A stretch of DNA of 64,000 nt from Penium margaritaceum (taxonomy: Eukaryota > Streptophyta > Zygnematophyceae > Desmidiales > Peniaceae): assembly GCA_023375785.1 (NCBI GenBank), contig SZWC01000082.1, positions 495,078 through 559,077 on the forward strand, written 5' to 3'. The first letter of the stretch is position 1; every line of letters starts with the position of its first letter. The position numbers and the translations under genes are program-made. This document shows, piece by piece, positions 1 to 12,100 of this stretch. Under the pieces are notes generated by a model that saw nothing but the letters and a program-made list of their open reading frames with translations, had not been told where the DNA came from and ran no database searches.

Positions 1-24
1 CCCCCCCCCCCCCCCCCCCCCCCC
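1..24. repeat. Poly-C homopolymer at the window edge
   Basis: This is an uninterrupted run of 24 C at the extreme left end, followed by unrelated sequence. It could be a real homopolymer or a sequencing or assembly artefact at a contig end. Nothing else in the window resembles it. Confidence 0.9.
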
Positions 25-204
25 AAACACCCGATTTTTGGGATAGGCTAACTTTCTGACTACTCACTCAAGTCGAGCGATTCAAAGCTTGATCCTGTAT
101 CGACAAATTCAAAGAATCCAAATCTAAAGTCAGATCAGGTGTTTGACCACTCCTCAGTGGTCAAACCAGGAAGTACACTCAACAGCACTCATGGCAAGGG
201 GCAC
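25..204. other. Unassigned sequence before the satellite array
   Basis: These 180 bases do not match the 190-bp satellite convincingly, and I recognise no gene or element in them. The first good satellite match is the monomer tail reading GTGCCACTACATATTAAAGG near 220. The segment contains one perfect hairpin, listed separately. It may be a degenerate array edge or unique flanking DNA. Confidence 0.5.
141..166. other. Perfect 11-bp inverted repeat (hairpin)
   Basis: GTTTGACCACT (141-151) and AGTGGTCAAAC (156-166) are exact reverse complements around the 4-base spacer CCTC. The arm contains TGACCA/TGGTCA, the hexamer that recurs throughout the satellite. It could fold as a cruciform or hairpin. 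No poly-T tail suggests a terminator. Confidence 0.8.
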
Positions 205-3200
205 ACCACATAAACACGTGCCACTACATATTAAAGGTCCCTGTGCTTGCTAGTTGATACCTGGTGTTCCAAAACCATTGTTTCCCCCTCTCACCATTTG
301 TGACTTGTATTATGAGTTGTCAATGTTGACCACGCACAGCAGATTTACTTGGTCAAAGGCAGTACATATTCTTACTTTGGTCGGTCATTGCGCATGGTAG
401 CCATACCGTGCTACTACTTATTGAAGGTTGTACTCGCTAGCTGAAAACTAATATTCCGAAACCATTGTTTCCCCCTCTGACCACTTGTGACTCGTGTTAT
501 GAGTTTTCAACATTGACCACACACTGTGAAATTCTTTTTGTCATGGTTAGTGGCATGTGCCTACTTTGGTTTGTCACTGTACATGGCTGCCACGCCGTGT
601 CACTACGTACTCAAGGTCTTTGTGCTTTCTAGTTGATAGCCAGTGTTCCCAAACCATTGTTACCCCCGCTGACTATCTCTGACTCTTTTTGTGAGTTGTC
701 AATGTTGACCACATGAAGTGAAAGTTTTTGCTCATGGTTATTGACATATGCATACTTTGGTTGGTCACTCTGCATGGTAGCCACAGTGTGCAACTACATA
801 TTCAAGATCTTTGTACTTGCTAATCGATAACTAGTGTCCACAAACCATTTTTCCCCCTCTAACCATTTGTGACTCGTCTTATGAGTTGTCAAAGTTGACC
901 ACACATAGTGACATTCTTTGGTCATCGTCAGTGACACATGCCTACTTTGGTTGGTCATTGTACATGGTACCCATAGCGTGCCACTACTTATTGAAGGTCC
1001 CTGTGCTTGCTAGTGGATACCTGGTGATCCCAAACCATTGTTTCCCCCATTGACCATTTTTGACTCGTATGACGAGTTGTCAACGTTGACCACACAGAGT
1101 GGATCTCTTTGGTAAAAGGCAGTACATATGCCTACTTTGGTCAGTCATTGTGCATGGTAGCCACACCGTGCTACTACTTATTGAAGATCGCTGTACTTGC
1201 TAGTTGAAAACTAGTATTCCAAAACCATTGTTTCCCCCTCTCACCATTTGTGACTCGTGTTATGGGTTGTGAACGTTGACCACCCATACTGAAATTCTTT
1301 GGTCATGGTCAGTGACATAAGCCTAGTTTGGTTGTTCGTTGTGCATAGTAGCCACACATTGCCACTATGTATTGAAGTTCTTTGTCCTTTCTAGTCGATA
1401 CATAGGGTTCCAAAACCATTGTCTCTCCCTCTGACCATTTGTGACTCGTGGTATGCATTGTCAATGTTGACCACACACAGTGGACTTCTTTGGTCACAGT
1501 CAGTGACGTATGCATCCTTTGGTTGGTCACTGTGCACGCTAGCCACACCGTGCCACTACATGTTGAAGATTTTTGTACTTTCTAGTTGATAAGTAGTGTT
1601 CCCAACCCATAATTTCCCCCTCTGACGATTTGTGGCCCATGTTATGAGTTTTCAACGTTGACCACACACTGTGATTTTTTTTTTGGTCATGGTCAGTGGC
1701 ATATGCCTACTTTGGTTTTTCACTGTACATGGTTTCCACGCTATGTCACTACGTACTGAAGGCCTTTGTGCTTTCTAGTTGATAACTAGTGTTCCCGAAC
1801 CATTGTTACCCCTTCTGACTATCTGTGACTCTTGTTATGAGTTGTTAACATTGACCACATGAAGTGAAATTATTTGGCCATGGTCAGTGACATACTTTGG
1901 TTGGTCACAGTGCATGGTAGCCACACTGTGCCACTACATATTGAAGGTCTTTGTACTTGCTAATGGATGACTAGTATTCACAAACCATTGTTCCCCCCTT
2001 TGACCATTTGTGACACGTATTATGAGTTGTCAAAGTGGACCACACAAAGTGACATTCGTTGGTCATGGTCGGTGACACATGCCTACTTTGGTTGGTCATT
2101 GTACATGGTAGCCACAACATGCCACTACTTATTGAAGGTCCCTGTGCTGGCTAGTTGATACCTGGTGTTCCTAAACCATTGTTTCCCCCTCTGACCATTT
2201 GTGAGTCGTATAATGAGTTGTCAACGTTGACCACACACAGCGGATTTCTTTGGTCAAAGGCAGTACATATCCCTGCTTTGGTCGGTCATTGTGCATGGTA
2301 GCCACACCATGCTACTACATATTGAAGGTCCTTGTACTTGCTAGTTGAAATCTGGTATTCCGAAACCATTGTTTTCTCCTCTGACCATTCGTGACTCGTG
2401 TTATGGGTTGTGAACATTGAACACCCATACTGAAAATCTTTGGTCATTGTGAGTGCCATATGCCTAGTTTTGTTGTTTGGTGTGCATAGTAGCCACACCG
2501 TGCCACTACGTATTGAAGTTATTTTTCCTTTCTAGGCAATACATAGGGTTCTCAAACCATTGTCTCCCCCTCTGACCATTTGGGACTCGTGTTATGGGTT
2601 GTCAATGTTGACCACACATAGTGGACATCTTTGGTCATAGTCGATGACGTATGCATCCTTTGGTTGGTCAGTGTGCATGATAGCCACACTGTGCAACTAC
2701 TTGTTGAAGGTATTCGTACTTGCTAGTTGACAACTAGTGTTCCTAACCCATTGTTTCCTCCTCTAACAATTTGTGACTTGTGTTTTGAAGTTTTAACGTT
2801 GACCACACACTGTGAAATTCCTTTGGTCATGGTTAGTGGCATATGCCTACTTTCGTTTGTCACTGTACATGGTTGCCACACCTTGTCACTGCGTACTGAA
2901 GGTCTTTGTGATTTCTAGTTGGTAGCCAGTGTTCCCAAACCATTGTTACCCCCTCTGTCTATCTGTGACTCTTGTTGTGAGTTGTCAATGTTGACTACAT
3001 GAAGTGAAATTCTTTGGTCATGGTCAGTGATGTATGCATACTTTGGTTGGTCGCTGTGCATGGTAGCCACACTGTGCCACTACATATTGAAGGTCTTTGT
3101 ACGTGCTAATTGATAACTAGTATTCACAAACCATTGTTTCCTCCTCTAACCATTTGTGACAATTTGTGACTCATGTTATGAGTTGTCAAATTTGACCACA

Positions 3201-5019
3201 CATAGTCACATTCTTTGGTCATGGTCAGTGACACATGCCTACGTTGGTTTGTCATTGTAGATGGTAGCCACACTGTGCCACTACTTGTTGCAAGTCCCTT
3301 TGCTTGCTAGTTGATACCTGGTGTTCCCAAACCATTGTTTCCCCCTCTCACAATTTGTGACTTGTGTTATGAGTTGTCACCGTTGACCACACAGAGCGGA
3401 TTTCTCTGGTAAAAGGCAGTACATATGCCTACTTTGGTCAGTCATTGTGCACGGTAGCTACACTGTGCTACTACTTATTGAGTGTCGTTGTACTTGCTAG
3501 TTGAAAAAAAAATTCAGAAACCATTGTTTCCCCCTCTGACCATCTGTGACTTGTGTTAGGGGTTGTGAAGGTTGACCACACATACTGAAATGCTTTGGTC
3601 ATGGTCAGTGACATATGCCTAGTTGGGTTGTTGGTCGACATAGTAGCCACACCGTGGCACTACGTATCAAAGTCCGTTGTCCTTTCTAGTCGATACATAG
3701 GGTTCCCAAACCATTCTCTTTCCCCTGACCATTTGTGACTCGTGTTATGAGTTGTCAATATTGACCGCAAATAGTGAAATTCTTTGGTCATAGTCAGTGA
3801 CGTATGCATCTTTTTGTTGGTCACTGTGCCCGCTAGCCACACCGTGCCACTAGTTGTAAGGTCTTTGTACTTGCTAGTTGAAAACTTGTGTTCTAAACCC
3901 ATTGTTTCCCCCTCTAACTATTTGTGACTCGTGTTATGAGTTGTCAACGTTGACCACACACTGTGAAAATCTTTTGGTCATGGTTAGTGGCATATGCCTA
4001 CTTTGGTTTGACACTGTACATGGTTGCCACACCGTATCACTACGTACTGAAGGTCTTCTTGCTTTCTAGTTGAAAGCCAGTGTTCCCTAACCATTGTTAC
4101 CCCCTCTGACTATCTGTGACTCTTGTTGTGAGTTGTCAACGTTGACCATATGAAGTGAAATTCTTTGGTCATGGTCAGTGACATATGCATTCCTTGGTTG
4201 GTCACTCTGCATGGTAGCCACACTGTGCCACTACATATTGAAGGTCTTTGTACTTGCTAATTGATGAATAGTATTCACAAACCATCGTTTCCCCCTCTGA
4301 CCACTTGTGACTAGTGTTATAAGTTGTGAAAGTTGACCACACATAGTGACATTCTTTGGTCATGGTGAGGGATACATGCCTACGTTGGTTGGTCATTGTA
4401 CATGGTAGCCACACCGTGCCACTACGTATTGAAGGTCCCTGTGCTTGCTAGTTGATACCTGGTGTTACCAAACCATTGTTTCCCCCTCTGACCATTTGTG
4501 ACTCGTATTATGCGTTGTTAACGTTGACCACACACAGCGGATTTCTTTGGTCAAAGGCAGTGCATATGCCTACTTTGGTCGGTCATTATGCATGGTAGCC
4601 ACACCGTGCTACTACTTATTGAAGGTTGTTGTGCTTGCTAGTTGGAAACTAATATTCCGAAACCATTGTTTCCCCCTCTGACCATTTGTGACTTGTTTTA
4701 TGGGTTGTGAATGTTGACTTCCCATACTGAAATTCTTTGGTCATGGTAAGTGACATATTCCTAGTTTGGTTGTTCGGTGTGCATAGTAGCCACACCATGC
4801 CACAATGTATTGAAGTTCTTTGTCCTTTCAAGTCGATACATAGGGTTCCCCAACCATTCCCTCCCTCTTACCATTTGTGACTCGTGTTATGAGTTGTCAA
4901 TGTTGACCACATATACTGGACTTCTTTGATCATAGTCAGTGACGTATGCATCCTTTGGTTGGTCACTGTGCACGCTAGCCACACCGTACCACTCCTTGTT
5001 GAAGGTCTTTGTACTTGCT

Positions 5020-5211
5020 AGTGGATAACTAGTGTTCCCAACCCATTGTTTCCCCCTCTGACCATTTGTGACTTGTGTTATGAGTTTTCAACGTTGACCA
5101 CACACTGTGAACGTCCTTTGGTAATGGTTAGTGGCATATGCTTGCTTTTGTTTGTCAATGTACATGGCTGTCACGCCGTGTCACTACGTACTGAAGGTCT
5201 TTGTGCCCTCT
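5020..5211 (+). repeat. Satellite monomer class 1 (example HOR 5020-6165)
   Basis: This 192-bp monomer opens with the class-1 start (AACTAGTGTTCCCAACCCA) and carries GGTTAGTGGCATATGC and the class-1 tail CACGCCGTGTCACTACGTAC. Its core TCAACGTTGA (5088-5097) is a perfect 10-bp palindrome. This and the next five entries describe one complete HOR as a reference unit for the whole array. Confidence 0.9.
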
Positions 5212-5402
5212 AGTTGATAGCCAGTCTTCCCAAACCATTGTTACCCCCTCTGACTATCAGTAACTCTTGTTGAGAGTTGTCAACGTTGACCACATGAAGT
5301 GAAATACTTTGGTCATGGTCAGTGACGTATGCATGCTTTGGTTGGTCACTGTGCATGGTAGCCACACTGTGCCACTACATATTGAAGGTCTTTGTACTTG
5401 CT
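5212..5402 (+). repeat. Satellite monomer class 2 (example HOR)
   Basis: This 191-bp monomer shows class-2 marks: a start with AGCCAGT, GTTACCCCCTCTGACTATC instead of GTTTCCCCCTCTGACCATT, and CACATGAAGTGAAAT after the core. The core GTCAACGTTGAC (5279-5290) is a perfect 12-bp palindrome. Confidence 0.9.
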
Positions 5403-5593
5403 AATCGATAACTGGTATTCACAAAACATTGTTTCCCCCTCTGACCATTTGTGACTTGTGTTATGAGTTGTCAACGTTGACCACTCATAGTGACATTATT
5501 TGGTCATTGCCAGTGGCACATGCCTACTTCCGTTGGTCATCATTCATGATAGCCACACCGTGTCACTACTTATTGAACGTCCGTGTGCTTGCT
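5403..5593 (+). repeat. Satellite monomer class 3 (example HOR)
   Basis: This 191-bp monomer has class-3 marks: GGTATTCACAAA near the start, TAGTGACATT after the core, and a tail with CACTACTTATTGAA. This copy has the full 12-bp palindrome at 5470-5481, whereas most class-3 copies read CAAAGTTGACC. TGACCA/TGGTCA occurs at 5442, 5478, 5501 and 5534; the usual fifth copy is mutated here. Confidence 0.9.
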
Positions 5594-5783
5594 AGTTGAT
5601 ACCTGGTTTCCCCAAACAATTGTCTCCCCCTCTAACCATTTGTGACTTGTATTTTAAGTTGTCAACGTTGACCACACACTGCGGATTTCTTTTCTCAAAG
5701 GCAGTACATATGCCTAGTTTGGTCAGTCATTTTTCATGGTAGCCACACCGTGCAACTACTTATTGATGGTCGTTGTACTTGCT
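5594..5783 (+). repeat. Satellite monomer class 4 (example HOR)
   Basis: This 190-bp monomer has class-4 marks: TACCTGG at the start, GCGGATTTCTTT after the core, AAAGGCAGTACATATGCC, and a tail with GTGCAACTACTTATTGA. The palindrome GTCAACGTTGAC is at 5661-5672. Confidence 0.9.
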
Positions 5784-5974
5784 AGTTGAAAACTAATATT
5801 CCGAAACCATTGTTTCCCCCTCTGACACATTGTGACTCATGTTATGGGTTGTGAACGTTGACAGCCCATGCTGAAATTCATTGGTCATGGTAAGTGACAT
5901 ATGCCTAGTGTGGTTGTTTGATGTACATATTTGCCACACCGTGCCACTACGTGTTGACGTTCTTTGCCATTTCT
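5784..5974 (+). repeat. Satellite monomer class 5 (example HOR)
   Basis: This 191-bp monomer has class-5 marks: AAAACTAATATTCCGAAACC at the start, ATGGGTTGTGAACGTTGAC at the core (one mismatched dyad pair, 5851-5862), and CCTAGTGTGGTTGTT in place of CCTACTTTGGTTGGT. Class 5 is the only class whose dyad is consistently imperfect through GTGAAC. Confidence 0.9.
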
Positions 5975-6165
5975 AGTCGATACATATGGTTCCCAAACCA
6001 TTGTCTCTCCCTCTTACCATTTGTGACTCGTGTTATGAGCTGTCAATGTTCATCACACATAGTGGATTTCTTTTGTCAAAGTTAGTGACGTATGAATCCT
6101 TTGGTTGGTCACTGTGCACGCTAGCCACACCGAGTCACTACTTGTTGAAGGTCTTTGTACTTGCT
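5975..6165 (+). repeat. Satellite monomer class 6 (example HOR)
   Basis: This 191-bp monomer has class-6 marks: a GTCGATACATA start, GTCTCTCCCTCT instead of GTTTCCCCCTCT, and GTGCACGCTAGCCACACCG in the tail. The core centre reads AATGTT where other classes have AACGTT, as expected if a CpG had been lost by deamination. Confidence 0.9.
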
Positions 6166-9100
6166 AGTTGATAACTAGTGTTTCCAACCCATTGTTTCCC
6201 CCTCTGCCCATTTGTGACTCGTGTTATGAGTTTTCAACGTTGACCACACATTGTGAAATTCTTTTGGTCATGGTGAGTGGCATATGCCTACTTTGGTTTG
6301 TCACTGTACATGGTTGGCACGCCGTGTCACTATGTACTGAAGGTCTTTGTGCTTTCTAGTTGATAGCCAGTGTTCCCAACCCATTGTTACCCCCTCTGAC
6401 TATCTGTGACTCTTGTTGTGAGTTGTTAACGTTGACCACATCAAGTGAAGTTCTTTGGTCATGGTCAGTGACAAATGCATACTTTGGTTGGTCACTGGGC
6501 ATGTAAGCCACACTGTGCCACTACATATTAAAGGTATTTGTTCTTGCTAATCAATAACTAGTATTCACAAACCATTTTTTCCCCCTCTGACCATTTGTGA
6601 CTCGTGTTATGAGCTGTCAAAGTTGACTACACATAGTGACATTCTTTTGTCATAGTAAGTGACACATGCCTTCTTTGGTTGGTCATTGTGCAAGGTAGCC
6701 ACACCGTGCCACTACTTATTGAAGGTCCTTGTGCTTGTTAGTTGATACCTGGTGTTCCCAAACCATTGTTTCCCCCTCTGATCATTTGTGATTCGTATTA
6801 TGAGTTGGCAACGTTGACCATACACAGCGGATTTCTTTGGTCAAAGGCGTTACACATGCCTACTTTCCTCAGTCGTTGTGCATGGTAGCCTCACTGTGCT
6901 ACTACTTATTGAAGGTAGTTGAACTTGCTACTTGAAAAATATCATTCCAAAACCATTGTTTCCCCCTCTGACCATTTGTGACTTGTGTTATGGAGTGTGA
7001 ACGTTGACCACCCATACTGAAATTCTTTGGTTATGGTAAGTGACATATGCCTAGTTTGGTTGTTCGGTTAGCATAGTAGGCACACCATGCCACTAGGTAT
7101 AGAAGTTCTATGTCCTTTCTATTCAATACATAGGTTTCCCAAACCATTGTCTCTCCCTCTGACCATTTGTGACTTGTGTTTTGAGTTGACAACGTTGACC
7201 ACCCATAGTGGACTTCTTTGGTCATAGTCAGTTACTTATGCATCCCTTGGCTGTGCACCCTAGCCACACCGTGCCACTGCTTGTTGAAGGTCTTTGTACT
7301 TGCTAGTTGATAACTAGTGTTCCCAACCAATTGATTTCCCCCTCTGACCATTTGTGCCTCGTGTTATGAGTTTTCAACGTTGACCCCACACTGTGAAATT
7401 GGTTTGGTTATTGTTACTGGCGTATGCCTACTTTGGTTTGTCAATATACATGGTTGCCACGTCATGTCACTACGTACTAAAGCTATTTGTGTTTTCTAAT
7501 TGATAACCAGTGTTCCCAAACCATGTTTACCCCCTCTAACAATCTGTGACTCTTGTTGTGAGTTGTCAATGTTGACCACATGAAGTAAAATTCTTTCGTC
7601 ATGGTCAGGACATATGCACACTTTGTTTCGTCACTGTGCAAAGTAGCCACACTGTGCCACTACATATTGAAGGTCTTTGTACTTGATAATCAATAATTAG
7701 TATTCACAAACAAGTGTTTCCGCCTCTGACCATCTGTGACTCGTGTTATGAGTTGTCAAAGTTGACCACACATAGTGACATTCCTTGGTCATTGTCAGTG
7801 ACACATGCCTACTTTGGTTGGTCATTGTACATGGTAGCCACACCGTACCACTATTTATTGAAGGTCCCTGTGCTTGCCAGTTGATACCTGGTGTTCCCAC
7901 ACCATTGTTTCCCCCTCTGACCACTTTTGAATTGTATTATGATTTGTCAACGTTGACCACACACAGCAGATTTCTTTGGTCAAAGGCAATGCACATGCCT
8001 ACTTTGGTCATTCATTGTGCATGGTAGTCACACCGTGCTACTACTTATTGAAGGTGGTTGTACTTGCTAGTTGAAAACGTATGTTACAAAACTATTGTTT
8101 TCCCCTCTGACCATTTGTGAGTTGTCAAAGTTGACCACACATAGTGACATTCTCTGGTCATGGTCAGTGACATATGCCTAGTTTGGTTCTTTGGTGTGTA
8201 TAGTAGCCACACCGTGCCACTACCATTTGAAGTTCTTTGTCCTTTATATTTGATGCATAGGGTTCCAAAACCATTGTCTTCCCCTCTGACCATTTGTTAC
8301 TCGTGTTATGAGTTGAGCATGATGACCACACACAGTGGACTTCTTTGGTTATAGTCATTGATGTATGCATCCTTTGGTTGGTTACTGTGCACGCTAGCCA
8401 CACCGTGCCACTACTTGTTGAAGGTCTTTGTAATGTTTAGGTTATACCTAGTTTTCCCAACCCATTGTTTCCCCTTCTGACCATTTGTGATTCGTGTTAT
8501 AACTTTTAAACCTTGACCACACACTATGAAATTCTTTTGGTCATGGTTAGTGGCATATGCCTACTTTGGTTTGTCACTGTACATGGTTGCCATGCAGTGT
8601 CACTACGTACTGAAGGTCTTTGTGCTTTCTAGTTGATAGCCTGTATTTCCAAACCATTGTTACCCCCTCTGACTATCTGTGACTCTTGTTGAGTTGTCAG
8701 CGTTGACCACGTGAAGTACAATTCTTTGGTCATGGTCAGTGACATATGCATACTTTGGTTGGTCACTGTTCATGGTAGCCACACTGTGCCACTACATATT
8801 GAGGCGCTTTGTAGTTGCTAATCAATAACAAATATTCACAATCCATTGTTTCCCCCTCTGGCCATTTGCGACTTGTCTTATGAGTTGTCAAAGTTGACCA
8901 CACGTAGTGACATTCTTTGGTCATGGTCAGTGACTAATGCCTACTTTGCCTGGTCATTGTATATGGTAGCCACACCGTGCCACTACTTACTGAAGGTCCC
9001 TGTGCTTGCTAGTTGATACCTGGTGGTCGCGAACCATTGTTTCCCCCTCTCACCATTTCTGAATCCTATTATGAGTTGTCAACATTGACCACACACAGCG

Positions 9101-12100
9101 GATTTCTTTGGTCAAGGGCAGTACATTTGCTTACTTTGGTCGGTCATTGTGCATGGTAGCCACACCGTGCTACTACATATTGAAGGTCGTTGTACTTGCT
9201 AGTTGAAAACTAATATTCCGAAACCATTTTCCCCATCTGACCATTTGTGACTCGTGTTATGGGTTGTGAACGCTGACCACCCATACTTGAATTCTTTGGT
9301 CATGGTCAGGAACATATGCCTAGTTTGGTTGTTCTGTGTGCATATTAGCCACACCGTGCCAGTACGTGTTTAAGTTCTTTGTCCTATCTAGTCGGTACAT
9401 AGGGTTCCTAAACCATTGTTCTTTGATCATGTGTGATCATGTGTGACTCGTGTTTTGAGTAGTCAATGTTGACCACACAAAGTGGACTTCTTTGGTTATA
9501 GTCAGTGACGTATGCATCTTTTGGATGGTCACTGTCCATGCTAGCCACACCGTGCTACTACTTGTTGAGGGTCTTTGTACTTGCTAGTTGATAACTAGTG
9601 TTCCCAACCGATTGTTTCCTTCTCTGAACATTTGTGACTCGTGTTATGAGTTTTCAACCTTGACCACATACTGTGAAATTCTTTTGGTCATGGTTAGTGG
9701 CACATGCCTACTTTGGTTTGTCACTGTGCATGGTTGCCACGCCGTGTCACTACGTACTGAAGGTCTTTTTGTGCTTTCTAGTTGATAGCCAGTGTTCCCA
9801 GACCGTTGGTACCCCCTCTGACCCTCTGTTACTCTTGTTGTGAGGTGTCAATGTTGACTACATGAAGTAAAATTCTTTCGTCATGGTCACTGACATATTC
9901 ATACTTTGCTTGGTCACTGTGCATAGTAGCCACACTGTCCGACTACATATTGAAGGTCTTTGTACTTGCTAATCAATAACTACTATTCACAAACAATTGT
10001 TTCCCCCTCTGACCATCTGTGACTCGTGTTATGAGTTGTCAAAGTTGTCCACACATAATGACATTCCTTGGTCATGGTCAGTGACACATGCCTACTTTGG
10101 TTGGTCATTGTACATGGTAGCCACACCGTACCACTATTTATTGAAGGTCCCTGTGCTTGCTAGTTGATACCTGGTGTTCCCACACCATTGTTTCCCCCTC
10201 TAACCATTTGTGACTCGTGTTATGAGTTGTCAACGTTGACCACACACAGCAGATTTATTTTGCTCTAAGGCAGTACATATGCCTACTTTGCTCAGTCATT
10301 GTGCATGGTAGCCACACAGTACTACTACGTATTGAAGGCTGTTGTACTTGCTAGTTGAAAACTAATGTTCCGAAACCATTGTTTCCCCCTCTGAACATCT
10401 TCTACTCGTGTTATGAGTTGTCAAAGTTGACCACACATAGTGACATTCTTTGGTCATGGTCAGTGACATATGCCTAGATTGGTTGTTTGTTGTGCATAGT
10501 AGCCACACTGTGCCACTACCTTTTGAAGTTCATTGTCCTTTAAAGATGATGAATAGGGTTCCTAAACCATTGTCTTCCCCTCTGACCATTTGAGACTCGT
10601 GTTATGAGTTGTCCATGTTAACCACACATAGTGGACTTCTTTGGTCATAGTCAGTGACGTATGCATCCTTTGGTTGGTCACTGTGCACGCTAACCACACC
10701 GTGCCACTACTTGTTGGATGTCTTTGTAATTGCTAGGTTATAACTAGAGTTCCCAACCCATTTTTTCCCCTTCTGACCATTTGTGACTCGTGTTTTGACT
10801 TTTGAACCTTGACCACACTCTATGAAATTCTTTTTGGTCATGGTTAGTGGCATATGCCTACTTTGGTTTGTCACTGTACATGGTTGCCACGCAGTTTTAC
10901 TACGTACTGAAGGTCTTTGTGCTTTCTAGTTGATAGCCAGTGTTTCTAAACCATTGTCAACCCCTCTGACTATCAGTGACTCTTGTTGAGCTTTTAGTGT
11001 TGACCACGTGAAGAAAACTTCTTTGGTCATGGTCAGTGACACATGCATACTTTGGTCGGACATTGTGCATGGTAGCCACACTGTGCCACTACATATTGAA
11101 GTTCTTTGTTCTTGCAATCAACAACAAGTATTCATAGTCCATTGTTTCCCCCTATGACCATTTGCGACTTGTGTTCTGAGTTGTCAAAGTTCACCACACA
11201 TAGTGACATTCTTTGGTCATGGTCAGTGACTCATGGTTACCTTGGTTGGTCATTGTATATGGTAGCCACACTGTGCCACTACTTATTGAAGATCCATGTG
11301 CTTGCTAGTTGATACCTGGTGGTCCCAAACCATTGTTTCCACCTCTGACCATTTGTGACATCTTTTATGAGTTGTCAACATTGACCACACACAGCAGATT
11401 TCTTTGGTCAAGGGCAGTACATCTGGCTACTTTGGCCGGTCATTGGGCATGGTAGCCACACCGTGCTACTACATATTGAAGGTCGTTGTACTTGCTAGTT
11501 GGAAACTAATATTCCAAAACCATTTTCCCCATCTGACCATTTTTTACTCGTGTTATGGGTTGTGAACGTTGACGACCCATACTAAAATTCTTTGGTCATG
11601 GTCGGAGATGTATGCCTAGTTTGGTTGTTCGGTGTGCACATTAGTCACACTGTGCCACTACGTATTGAAGTTCTTTGTCCTATCTAGTCAATACATAGGG
11701 TTCCTAAGCCGTTGTCTCTCCCTCTGATAATGTGTGACTCGTGTTTTGAGTTGTCAATGTTTACCACACATAGTGGACTTCTTTCGTCATAGTCAGTGAC
11801 GTATGCATCTTTTGGTTGGTCACTGTGCATGCAAGCCACACCATGCTACTTCTTGTTGAGGGTCTTTGTACTTGCTAGTTAATAACTAGTGTTCCCAACC
11901 CATTCTTTCCCTCTCTGAACATTTGTAACTCGTGTTATGAGTTTTCAACGTTGACCACATACAGTGAAGTTATTTTTGTCATGGTTAGTGGCATATGCCT
12001 ACTTTGGTTTGTCACTGTACATGGTTGCCACGCCGTGTCACTACGTACTGAAGGTCTTTGTGCTTTCCAGTTGATAGCCAGTGTTCCCAAACCGTTGGTA

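Noticed and set aside
1309-1548. Recurrent 60-115-codon frames across the satellite (both strands), some similar to each other over many copies
   Set aside because: They follow monomer phase, occur on both strands, differ in length from copy to copy and are often interrupted. Similarity reflects satellite identity, not a protein family.
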